From contig BLAL01000021.1 in the NCBI GenBank assembly GCA_015698045.1, positions 1 through 64,000 of the forward strand: 64,000 bases of DNA. Reading direction: 5' to 3'. Under the pieces are notes generated by a model. It searched no databases, was not told the DNA's origin, and saw nothing but the letters and a program-made list of their open reading frames with translations. The stretch's first letter is position 1; each line of letters begins with the position of its first letter. Shown here piece by piece: positions 11,175 through 21,757 of the stretch. Made by a program: the position numbers and the translations under genes. The DNA comes from Rhizophagus clarus. Its lineage: Eukaryota > Glomeromycota > Glomeromycetes > Glomerales > Glomeraceae.

Positions 11175-13674
11175 GCAAAAAAGATTAGGTATAACGAAAT
11201 ACTGTATGTCATTAGCTTATTTTTGAGGTATTTAAGTGTTAAAATATGAGAGAATAAAAGAAGATATAAAAATTTTTATGTAAAGGAGTTAAAATTCTAA
11301 TTTGAAAGTAGGAAGTAGGAACATCCTTTCGCAATAATTAAACACTATAAATTTTTAAAATAATTTTTATAAATAACGTACTGTATTTGAAATGAAAAAT
11401 TAATCATGTGACAAGAATGCGAGTTAATTTCAGCTGAAATTATGTTAATTTCGGCCAAAATTAAAATTACGCCAAATTGAAATTTTTTTTTTTAATCATA
11501 TGCATATCATACTGAACATTAACTTTAATTCATTATTTTTTATTCTGTATAACTAATTTAATAATTATTAGCAATGAAACAAATCTGCCGATATATATAA
11601 ATTAACAGGAAGAATGTTCTTTTTTTTTATAAAATTATTAAATCAAATTATTCTAATTAAATTATTTTACAGGCACATGTTAAGACTGATTTTAGTTGGA
11701 AGCAATTGTGATTTCATCATCTTAAAACTTAAAAAAAAAAAAAAATTAAATCACTTTAAGTTAACATTAATTTTATATTTAATATTATTAAATTATTTTA
11801 AAAAAATTTAGATTTATAAAAATTTAATATAAAATTTAATACAAATTTAAAAGTTTATTATATATAAAATAAAATTATAAAATAAAAAAGATTGGTAAAA
11901 TTATTAGTAAATTTGAAATTTTCTTTAAAGACTTCATTTTATTAAAAATAAACAGGATTCTATTTTATTAGTATTAATTTATTATGTAAAATTAAAGCAA
12001 ATTAAACATTTTTAGATTTAATAATCCAATTTTAATAATTTAAAGTTTTCTTTACAAAATAAAAAAAAGTATGTTAAAATTGGATCATTAAATCAAAAAA
12101 TAATTATAAATAACATGTTTTATTTTTATAATTAAAATTTAATAATAAATAATAAATAAAAATAATTATTTTTTAATTCAGAAATCTAATTTTAATAAAT
12201 ATTTTTTTGTTTTATAGCTTTTAATATTTTTTATAATTTAAAAAAAGGTTTATTAAAATTGAATTGAAAAATATATTTTGTTATATTATAAATCTAATAT
12301 GCATTATAGTAAATATGTTTTTAAAATTGTTTTAGATTTAATAATCAGATTTTACTAAAGTTTTTTTTAAAAAATATTGAGAACTATAAAACAAAAAAAA
12401 GTTTATTGAAATTAAATCATTAAATAAAAAATAATTACTTTTTTTATTACTATTTATATTTGATTAAAATTTTCAAAATACATTTTTGTAATTATATTTT
12501 TATTTAGTATTTTTATTTTAGCAAATTTTATTTTATTTTATAAAGAATATTAAAAGTTATAAAAGTTTATTAAAATTGAATTATTAAATTAAAAAATAAT
12601 TATTTTTTTATTTTACATAGTAGTAAATTAATGACAATTTTAAATAAATCATCAATTAAACCAAAAATTCTTTTAATAATATATAAAAATCAGGTCAGAA
12701 TTAAAAATTGGAATTGAATTAAAATTTAATAAAATGGTTAACATTGATCTAAAATTCTAACTATTAAGAAATTTATTTTAATCTTTTAGTTTAACCCTGC
12801 TAATTATATACAGTATATATTAAATCAAATTTGATATATAAAATTAAATTTTTAAAAGTGATATTTCCATAACTAGTAATCCAATTTAAAAATTTTAGCT
12901 TGTTGGAATCTTTTTAAAAAGAAGAATTCAAATCTAATATCAGATTTATTTTAACTACTTTGGATAAAAATTAAAGTAGATGTGAATTTTTTTAATTAAA
13001 AAAATTGATATAGATTAATATTTTATATAAAATTGGCATTATTAAGTTAGTATTTTTTTCTTTTTTTTAAATGTTCTTCAGACTTCAAGAATTAAAATAA
13101 TATAAAATTATAGTTATAAATCTGTGGTTGATAGATTATAGTATATATATATATATAATTTGTTATGATTCGTGTTACACATTAAATTTTTAGAAGACCC
13201 ACAGACGGAGAAATAATAAAATTATATGAAATCATCACGATATTACCAAAATTTTATGAAAAACACCACGAAATCACAAGATTCATGAATACAAAAAATT
13301 CTCAGCGATCAAATGATCAATAATGGTAATAATTCCAGATCTAAATTAAATTTACAACCACGTGACAGTAAATATTAAAAGCAAGTTTAAATTTAAATGC
13401 TAAAAAAAAGAACTTTTTTAGTTTAAATTGTATTGTTATGTGGCATAGTGGGACGGAAACAACCAAATCGGGTTCGATGTTTTTAATTAGGATATCTTCT
13501 TATACATAGAAATTCTAAATCATTTTTTGAAATATTTTTTATTGCCTTATGATTATAAATTAATATATATTTGTGATAGTAATAGTTTAAAATGCACTGA
13601 TCCCAAAGTTAAGAGCCATATAATTTAGACTATAGTAGAAAAATAATATTTTTTTTTGCTCAAAAAAATTCAGC
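11175..13674. other. AT-rich intergenic DNA without a gene
   Basis: About 2.5 kb of very low GC with many runs of A or T and imperfect repeats around the phrase TTAAAATTGAATTATTAAAT (near 12070, 12400 and 12570). The one short frame here, at 11614-11811, is compositionally biased to Leu/Lys/Phe and looks like chance. I see no RNA gene. Confidence 0.5.
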
Positions 13675-14404
13675 TTAATTATTAACTTTATAGAAACATG
13701 CACACAAATACATTAATAAAATTGGAGTTCCATTTTTGTCAGGAACAGTAGCATCAGCAAAATATAGATCACAACATTTATCTTGCAAATCAAATTTCTT
13801 GTATTGACCTTTCCAAGTGTTATGTATGGTAGAACCTTCGGATCTGATAAGATCTACGATACCTTTAACGAGCTGATCAACATCAGCAGGAGATAAAATA
13901 AGGTTGTCGAATTTGGTCTATTAAACATTTATACCTAATTAGAATTGAAAGATTTTTTATCATAAAGTTAGAAAATATAATACAATATTATACCTTTAAA
14001 TATCCAACGAAATCGAAATTTGTAATATCTGCATCATAAACGATGCTATCTTCTAAAGCACCAGCTTGAGACGATTCAGAAGGATGTGTAGTTTCACCGT
14101 TCCATTGATAATTTAATTCTTTTAGCCATTGCTGATAACAATATTGTTGGATAAAAGTTTCACTTTCTTTAATTGCCAGTAAGACATCTTGATGTTCATC
14201 AGTTGTAGTAACGAAGACTGGCTTTGCAGCTAACCGAGCAGCTAGTTTATGTAATTCAAAAACACTTGTAGGTTCAGCAAGTTTGACAACGTCGTTAATA
14301 TATTCACTAGTTGATTTATCAGAAAGCATATTTGCGTTTATAAAGAGGAATGTTTTTAATGTTTTACTTAATATTAGAATTGGGGAATTAGATTTCTTGC
14401 TCAT
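13675..14404 (-). CDS. Orphan two-exon protein (217 aa)
   Basis: Exon 1 is 14404-13994 and exon 2 is 13917-13675, joined in phase 0 across a 76-nt GT-AG intron ending in ATAG. The protein has a short basic/hydrophobic N-terminus, then an alpha-helical region with an H-K-L-A-A-R-L-A-A-K segment, a Gln/Tyr/Trp-rich region (Q-Q-Y-C-Y-Q-Q-W) and a compact C-terminal domain with a C-C-D-L-Y-F segment. No signal peptide is convincing. I do not recognise the family. The intact frame, good splice sites and a 317-bp intergenic region shared with the divergent WW gene argue that it is real. A second possible start is Met26. Confidence 0.7.
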
Positions 14405-14443
14405 TTTATAAGTGTTTTGACCTCATTATATCATTATATCGTA

Positions 14444-14477
14444 TTTGTGACGCATATAATTTTTGTGACGCATATAA
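14444..14477. promoter_or_regulatory. Duplicated TGACGCA-type site in a divergent promoter
   Basis: The 16-bp sequence TTTGTGACGCATATAA occurs twice in direct orientation, at 14444-14459 and 14462-14477 (18-bp period). TGACG is the half-site of CREB/ATF bZIP proteins. The pair lies between the start codons of two divergent genes (14404 minus, 14722 plus), 40-75 bp upstream of the minus-strand start. Function is inferred from position only. Confidence 0.4.
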
Positions 14478-14721
14478 CAAAAAACTGAATTTAACTTTAG
14501 ACTTTTACGCACCTGCACCTAAAATATTACGTAATACTTATCCTCATGGCATTTTATGTTTAAATAAGGGTAAAAGTCATACTTTTAGGGCATGATCTTC
14601 AATGAATATCGACTCATGAAAATTCTGAAAAGTAAAAAAAGTACTTATCTTTTATCTGTTATCTATTTATCTTGTATTAATTTTTCGTATTTTTTTACGC
14701 TAAGAGAAAGAAACTGTAAAT

Positions 14722-17700
14722 ATGGGTCGCAAAAGAAACAACAATAATAAAAATAACCAACCTCATACTCAAGCCAGTGTTTCTACTCATCAACCAAATA
14801 TTCAAATACAATCAACCGAACCTCCTAACAAACGTAAAAAACGTATTCAAACAACTGAACAAACTACTCAGGCGCCTAGGCAATCAGTTTTTGACCGCCT
14901 TGGCACTAAAAATTCAGGCACTGCGCCCTTACCAAGACAACCCACAATCAAAAAAGAAATTAAGGAACACCCTTCTGGGATTGAAACTCGTAAATCAAGG
15001 AGAATCTCAGACGCACGGAAGGTGATTATGACGACTATATAATGGCATATAATTGTAGGATTTTGGCCGGACACAAATTTATTGATTGTTACTTTAAATA
15101 TTAAAGGCTGAACGTGAGCAGTTAGAGGGTGAACCTAAACAAGAATCGACACAGGACGATAAGAATAAATCTGAGGGTGCTACTAAAAGGAATACGACAA
15201 TTTCTAAAACTAATCCCAATAATGTCATTAAAGGTGGAAAGCGTGAAGAACCTAGACCACTACGACGAAACTCATACAAACAAGAACAAAAACAAACTGT
15301 AAAGGAAGATGACTTTCAGGAATCAGAAATTCCTTCAACTTCAAAGTAAGAGTTGCGGATCAAAATAATTTTAAAAGTTTTTTACTTAATTATAAAGCAT
15401 TAATTAATTAATGAAAATAATAATTAATAATAGTACAAAGGACATACAAAAAGAGGCAATGGAAGAGAATACAAAAACTTCTCAGGAAATGCCTAAAATC
15501 AATACTTCACCACAGTCACCTGTAGAATATAATTTTCAAAATGCCGAACAGGTCGTAAATGAAATTAAAGATGATGAAACGTCAGAAAATTTCGTCGATT
15601 CAGCCGAATTTATTGTACAACAACAAAATAATGCTGTATATGAACATATTTCTGGGTTGGCGCAATCTGATCATGAGTCAGATATAGCAAAAGAAGATGT
15701 CGTATCGATTCAAGCTGATGACGACTATTTGATGGGCATTGAAGACGAAGATCAAGAAATGGGTGAACAATTTGCGGATCAAGAATTTAGTGAATCAGGC
15801 CAGCTTTTTTCTTTACGTAGTGATAGGAATATGTCACCTATTTCTGATCCATATAAAGATCGGGAAAGAATTCGCGAAAAAGAACACGGAAGAAATAAGG
15901 ATATTGATAACAAGGAAATACCATTAAGAATGCGTAATCGTGCTACAAATTCTGATGATGGACGTAATTCTGATAGGAGCTATGACCGTCCCAGTCGGGA
16001 AACTTCTATTCAGCAGTCTCACGTAGATGACCGTAGAACCCGACTATATGAAAGAGATATTCGTGAGCGCGAAAGAGAAGAAAGATATAATCGTGCAATA
16101 GCTACTGATCGAGCACATGACGACAGAAATTTCGATCGAGATAGACGAGAAAGGGAACGCCAAGATCGGTATAATAAAAGTTTATTGGAAGATAAAGCCC
16201 ATTTGGATATTCCACGTCGAAATGAAAGAGATCGATTTCAACGCGAATTTGAACGGAATCGAAATGATCATGGAAGTAGAACTCCTAATGCTGAAACTTC
16301 TTCAAACAGTACTATTCGAGGCGCAACAAGCAGATCTCCAAGTGACTCTGACAAACCTCCAAGTAGAACACGATCACCGGAAAGAGTTAAAAGAGAAGAT
16401 CGAGATCTACGGCCACGTGATGATGCTCGCGAATGGCAACCACATCAAGATTTCCAAAGGGATCGTGATCGAATATCCCGACAGCGTGATGATTTGTCTA
16501 ATAGAGATCGTGATCCAAGAATCAGAGATTTGTCAAAAGAAAAGGAAATCTCTTCAAGAGATCTTAAAATGCAAGATATAAATCTCCGCAGAAATGACCA
16601 AATAGATGTTGCTTTTCGACGTTCAGATGAAAGAATATCTAATACTCGTAGACTCGATGATCCTCGTAATGCTGGTATTCCTGATAGAAATCCAAGAGAT
16701 CCTCCACCCCGTGATCGAGAAAAGGATAGTCATTACCATCGTGACCAAGTTTTAAGACCGGAGACAATTCGAAATGAACGGCAACCAGCTATTCGTTCTA
16801 AGAACGAAACTCAAAGTGATTCTGTTTACCAAGATAATCGAGATAAAGAACCTAGACAACGAAATATCCAACCTAACGTTCTTACTGAGCATGACCGTCC
16901 TGATAAAAGAAAGAGGGAAGACATCGAACTTAATAATGAGCGTAAGGCTTATTATGATCGGGAACAAAGGGTTGATGCAAATTCTTTCAATCAACGTCTT
17001 CCTGAATATCGTATTAGGGATAAAGAGAGGGATCAACGCCATCGTGAAGATTATCCTTCTAAAGATGGTAATCGAGTTGGAATAAATAGAGATCAGGATA
17101 GAGATCTAACGAATCGTAAAGAAGATCGAGTGTCTCCTACCCATGATCGTAATGTCGGTTTACCTGACCTTTATAGACCTTCATCGGACCATTTAAAAGA
17201 ACCTGATCGTCGATCACTTCGGGAGTACGATTATAGTGTCGATAAGTATCGTGCTGATTATGATAGGGATATAAGAGATCGAGTCCGTGATGATCCCGAA
17301 AGTCGAAGTAATTCCGTTGAGAAAACGGACCTACAAAAACATTTATACGACCGACATCAACGAGAATCGGAAAAAAGACGTGATATAGAAGATGACCAAA
17401 TGTCTCGTACAAATAGGTCTGAACCTACGCGACGTTCTGATACTGAACGACCCGTTCAAAATATCATGGATCAACGTGATAATATCCGAGATTATCCGCA
17501 AGAAGCACATATGCAAGAAGAAAAAAATAGAGATCCTCAAGACCAATTTATGAAGGAGTCTAAAAAAGTTCCAATAAATGAGGATGAAGATCCCTTGCCT
17601 CCTCATCCCTGGATAAAATGCAAGTCTAGTAGGAACAAAGATTACTATTTTAACACACAAACTCGTGCGTCTCAGTGGAATTATCCCGAGACTGGGAAAA

Positions 17701-18921
17701 ATCATCAGACTCAAAATGATGGTAACAAAATCATTGATTATGATTCTCATAAAGATGAGGATGAGCCTCGAAAAAAGATCCGTTTGAATGAAAACGGAGA
17801 GAGTGTTGTGGCAAATACCGACATGAATCCTCAAATTGGACACGAGGATAAAACTCCGACCGTTAATGAAAACGACTCTGCTAATAAAGAAATTTCTTTA
17901 AAAGATGAAATTTCATTTGATCAACAGTCAGAGCTATCACCTAGACAGCCTCGAAATAGTTCTACTTTTTTGTTTTCACCCTCAATGCCACAATCTCAAC
18001 TTTCTCCCGGGACGTCGGCCGCATTTTCACCTCCACACCGTTCTATTTCTTCCGAATATAATGAGCGCCGATTTAGTTGTGATTATGGAATACAATCAAG
18101 CCCACGAAGAGGTTCTTATGTCGGATCTCAACCGCATTCTCCTCAAATGTCTTCTTTAAGATCGAATCCAGGTCCATTTAATAGAGGCGGTTCTGTTGAT
18201 TTATATGATCGCAATGACGGATTTCGCAATGATGAATTTATTTCTAATCGTTCGCTCGGTGACCCACGCAACATCACTAGTCCAAGTGGTAATAATAATA
18301 ATGGAATGGCACCAACATTTCCTGGATCGCCAATTCGTTCAGCTCGATCAGGGATGTATAATTCGTTTGGGATTGACCAAAGTGTTTCACCGGGAAGTAG
18401 GCGTTCTGGGGTCGGACGTGAGTTGCCGATTTTTACGCAGTCTCGGGTGAGAACTGTACACGAAGAAGAACGTCAATATTGCGGTGAAGAGCAAAGTATG
18501 AAAGCTGAAGAACTTCCCACTAGTGAAGTTCATAATCACGAAGTGGAATCTAGTAATCAAACGGCAGTAGGTCAGAGTTATGAAACCTTTAACGAACAAA
18601 ATGCTGACGAGGAATCTGACGAAGATACTTGGCGGTCTGACGAACCCATCGAATATGGAACGGCTGAGACTGAGCCGGTCTCCATCTTCCTGTTCCGTCG
18701 TACGAGTTCAAAGACGAATCAAGGTGGGGCCAAGAAGAAATTTTTGAATTCAAGAAAGGAATATGAAGTAGTGAAATCCATTTGCGGAGGCAAAGGAATG
18801 CACCTATTCAAAGTAAGTTATTAATTTATTTAAATTCATAATTGTCTATTGCAACCATATTAATTTAATTTTATGGTCATAATAGCACTCATTTGCCACA
18901 GCACATTCGCGTCGCGAATGA
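14722..18921 (+). CDS. WW-domain, RD/RE-rich large nuclear-type protein
   Basis: Four exons are supported: 14722-15021, 15107-15345, 15434-18812 and 18886-18921. All junctions are GT-AG and keep phase, giving about 1317 residues. The N-terminus is basic and Asn/Gln-rich with a S-V-F-D-R-L-G segment. A long R/D/E-rich region of mixed RD, RE and RDR dipeptides fills roughly residues 300-870, as in RNA-processing factors. One WW domain follows, with its two tryptophans at about 906 and 928, a Y-Y-F-N strand and a terminal Pro. A Ser/Pro-rich region comes next. The last exon adds only 11 residues. WW domains bind proline motifs, and with an RD/RE region this suggests transcription or pre-mRNA processing, but no orthologue is assigned. 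The many short frames inside exon 3 are shadows. Confidence 0.8.
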
Positions 18922-19708
18922 AAGCTTAGGCAAAATATAATCACGTGATTACACGTTCTAAGGATGAAATAGTCGAATATGTATTAAGTTTAGCATAAAA
19001 TTATTTTTTAAAAGTAAATCGATGGAAAATTGTTTTTCCATTCCGATAGAAATCATGTAATTTACAAATTTTTTAACAAGACTTACGAGTCTAGTATAAG
19101 ATTTTCATCCAGTGGACAAAAATCATATGCCAAGGGGATATGAAATTTCACAACAAACACATTGGCGAGACAAAGGTTTTAACTTTGACGATATCGATTT
19201 TCACTTTCTGATTTAGATGACAAGAATATTCTTGTTCAATAATATTAATAATAAATTGGTAATTGTTCATTTATGACAATTGTTCATTCATAACTTAAAA
19301 GATTAGTTTTTGTGATGTTTCATAAGGTCATGCATAACCAATTAGATTTCGCAGCGGGGATAATCTCCGCAGTAATGCAAATTCTTAATTTGTCTACAAT
19401 AACAGCTAACCTATATGTTTTTGTAAGTATTCCTTTTTCGTACTATGAATAGAGTTTACGTAATTGCGTAATTGTAGGTAATTGTCTTCACAAATTGGGT
19501 CGGGCAATTTATTGTTATTTTAGGAAATTACATGTGACTAACGAATTGGGCTTAGATAAACTATAAAATGAACACTTTTTATTGATAAACCTCTTAACCG
19601 GTATTTTTTTTTTAAAAAAAAAACCAAAAAAAAAAGGTAAATTACAACGACTTTTTTTTTCAGGAATATTTTAATTATTTAATTTTAATAATTTTTCTAA
19701 AGTCAACA
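18922..19708 (+). other. Intergenic region upstream of Arb1
   Basis: About 790 bp without a convincing coding frame. A perfect palindrome AATCACGTGATT lies near 18950, an E-box-like CACGTG site. A short mirrored T-run/A-run lies near 19606-19636. Promoter function for the gene starting at 19709 is likely from position only. Confidence 0.35.
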
Positions 19709-21548
19709 ATGGCAGAGCAAAGCCAGCAAGAAGCTTTTACAACTGCGTCGAATGATATTGACCAAAACACGTCAAATAACGTTGAGGAAAAAAAGGTGAC
19801 AACAGGAAACGAAAATTTAGAAAACTTGTTAGAAGAAAATAAAGATTCGGATGAGAATAAAATTGATACGAATTCAATCAATGACGTGACCCCTTCAACT
19901 GGTGAAGTTGTGAATTTGAAAGAAGACAAAAATCAAGAAGAAACCTTATTAAAAGAAAATGAAAATTTGGATAAAAATGAAAATAATACGATTTTGATTA
20001 GTGACACAAACGATCCCTTTTCAACTAATGAAATTGTGAATATGAAGGAAGACGAAAGTCCAGGAGAAAATTTAGGGAAAAATAAAAACTTGGATGATAA
20101 CAAAAGTGATACGACTTTGGTTAATGATACAAATGATTGCTCTTCAACTAGTGAAATTGTGAATAAAAAAGAAGACGAAAACTCAGAAAATAAAAATTTA
20201 GACGATAATAGAAGTGATACAACTTTGGTTAATAACACAGATGATAGGAAAGTAACAGTAGAAGAAGATACGGAAACAAACTCATTAGAAAATAAAAATT
20301 CAGACGATACGAATTCAAAAAGCGATGCGACTAATTCTGCCGCTTCGACTGGTGAAGCCGTTGACATAGCAATTCCTCAACAAAAGAAGAAGAAGAAGAA
20401 GAAGAAGAAGAAGAAATCTGGAGATGATGAAGCTAATATAGATTTTCATGACAGCGGACCGATTGAAGATGATGAGGATAGGCTCTATGACCCGTACGTT
20501 GAAATTGCGAAATTTTTGTTCAGTCCACCATATAAAATTTAAACTAACTTTAACATGATGTTCCTTATTTTTTAAAAGCTCGAAATCGTTAACATATCGC
20601 GTGGAAATAGCTGTTCAGAAATATAAAAAGAACCGCAAATTCAACTCAACTCGCAATCAAGTTTTCAATTCCTATTTACGTTTTGGCGGAATTAGCACTG
20701 GTCCCAAGTCTTTCTTAGGTCAAGATGGACTTGATAACGCGGACGCAGACGCGGAAGAGATTGCTGCGCGCCGTGCAACAGATTATATTGAGGACGACGC
20801 AGATGACATGGAAGTAAATTTTTCGTACATTGTTCGCGTCTACTTGTCTAGTTATTTAATTGATAAATCAGGATATGTTCAAATGGACCAATTCCGCGAA
20901 GGGCCTCAGGTTGTTATATCATTCTTAAATTATTTATTAAACCATAAGGTATGTCCAGAATATGAAGATGACATGCAAACGGCTTTGCAAATCGCTCATC
21001 AAGCAAAAGAAGAATTACCAAATTGCAAAGCGCTTGCGCAGTATGCGCCAGGAAAACTCAACAAGGCGTGTTCTTTATTATTCGGGGGCGAATTATTTGG
21101 TATGCTCGACGACCCTTGGAATGGAGAGGAAACGGTAGCATCAATGATTGGGATATCAAAAGAGGAGGGAAAGCGAGTTATTAAAGAATTATTTGGAGCT
21201 AATGCAGTTGAAGAATTGGAACGAGTGAAAAAAGATTCTAGAACCGCTTTGACTTGTGAAATTATTGGAATTGAGCCTTTTCAAAAAGATACATTGGAGG
21301 CATCCGCAGATGAAACTCGGCAAGAAACTGATCTCAAGAAATTAGTTTTACGTGAATTTGAAGCGCCTGCCGCGGAACCCTTTTATATCTGTGTAGATTC
21401 TGATTTAGGAAATTACGCTATGCTTAAAATGCGTATCACCGCAGATTTTCATAAGTTATCTAATGGATTTTGGTATTGGGATAAAGTAACAAATGTATAT
21501 CCTTCATATTATCAACCTTGTGAAGATGATTCCGATGATGACGATTAA
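19709..21548 (+). CDS. arb1: Argonaute siRNA chaperone complex subunit Arb1
   Basis: Two exons, 19709-20493 and 20579-21548, are joined across an 85-nt intron with a GTACGT donor, giving 584 residues. The first 230 residues are low-complexity D/E/N/S/K with diverged repeats (S-T-x-E-I-V-N-x-K-E-D-E), then a poly-lysine tract. The Arb1 domain starts at the L-Y-D-P junction. It contains Y-L-R-F-G-G-I-S-T-G-P-K, D-A-E-E-I-A, F-L-N-Y-L-L-N-H-K-V-C-P-E-Y and A-C-S-L-L-F-G-G, all hallmarks of the family. In fission yeast Arb1 is part of the ARC complex that holds duplex siRNA on Argonaute and blocks slicing, supporting RNAi heterochromatin. The tail is acidic (DDSDDDD). Without the intron the frame would end in an unrelated stretch. 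Confidence 0.85.
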
Positions 21549-21757
21549 ATTAAATTTTAGATAATAAAATTTATTTTTTTTTCTTTATTTTGTATAATTT
21601 TATATAAACCTTATAATTTTTTATGATAAAATCCCAATAAAATCTCAAAACTCTCAAATGTCACGCACTATCACATTATGTCTGATGAGATCTTGTTGAT
21701 CCAACCAGATTTATATTTTTCTTATTTATTGTTTTCGAAGTAATTTGAACATGAAAG

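Noticed and set aside
16117..18599. Several 60-166 codon frames inside the WW-domain gene on both strands
   Set aside because: They are shadows of the single long RD/RE-rich exon.
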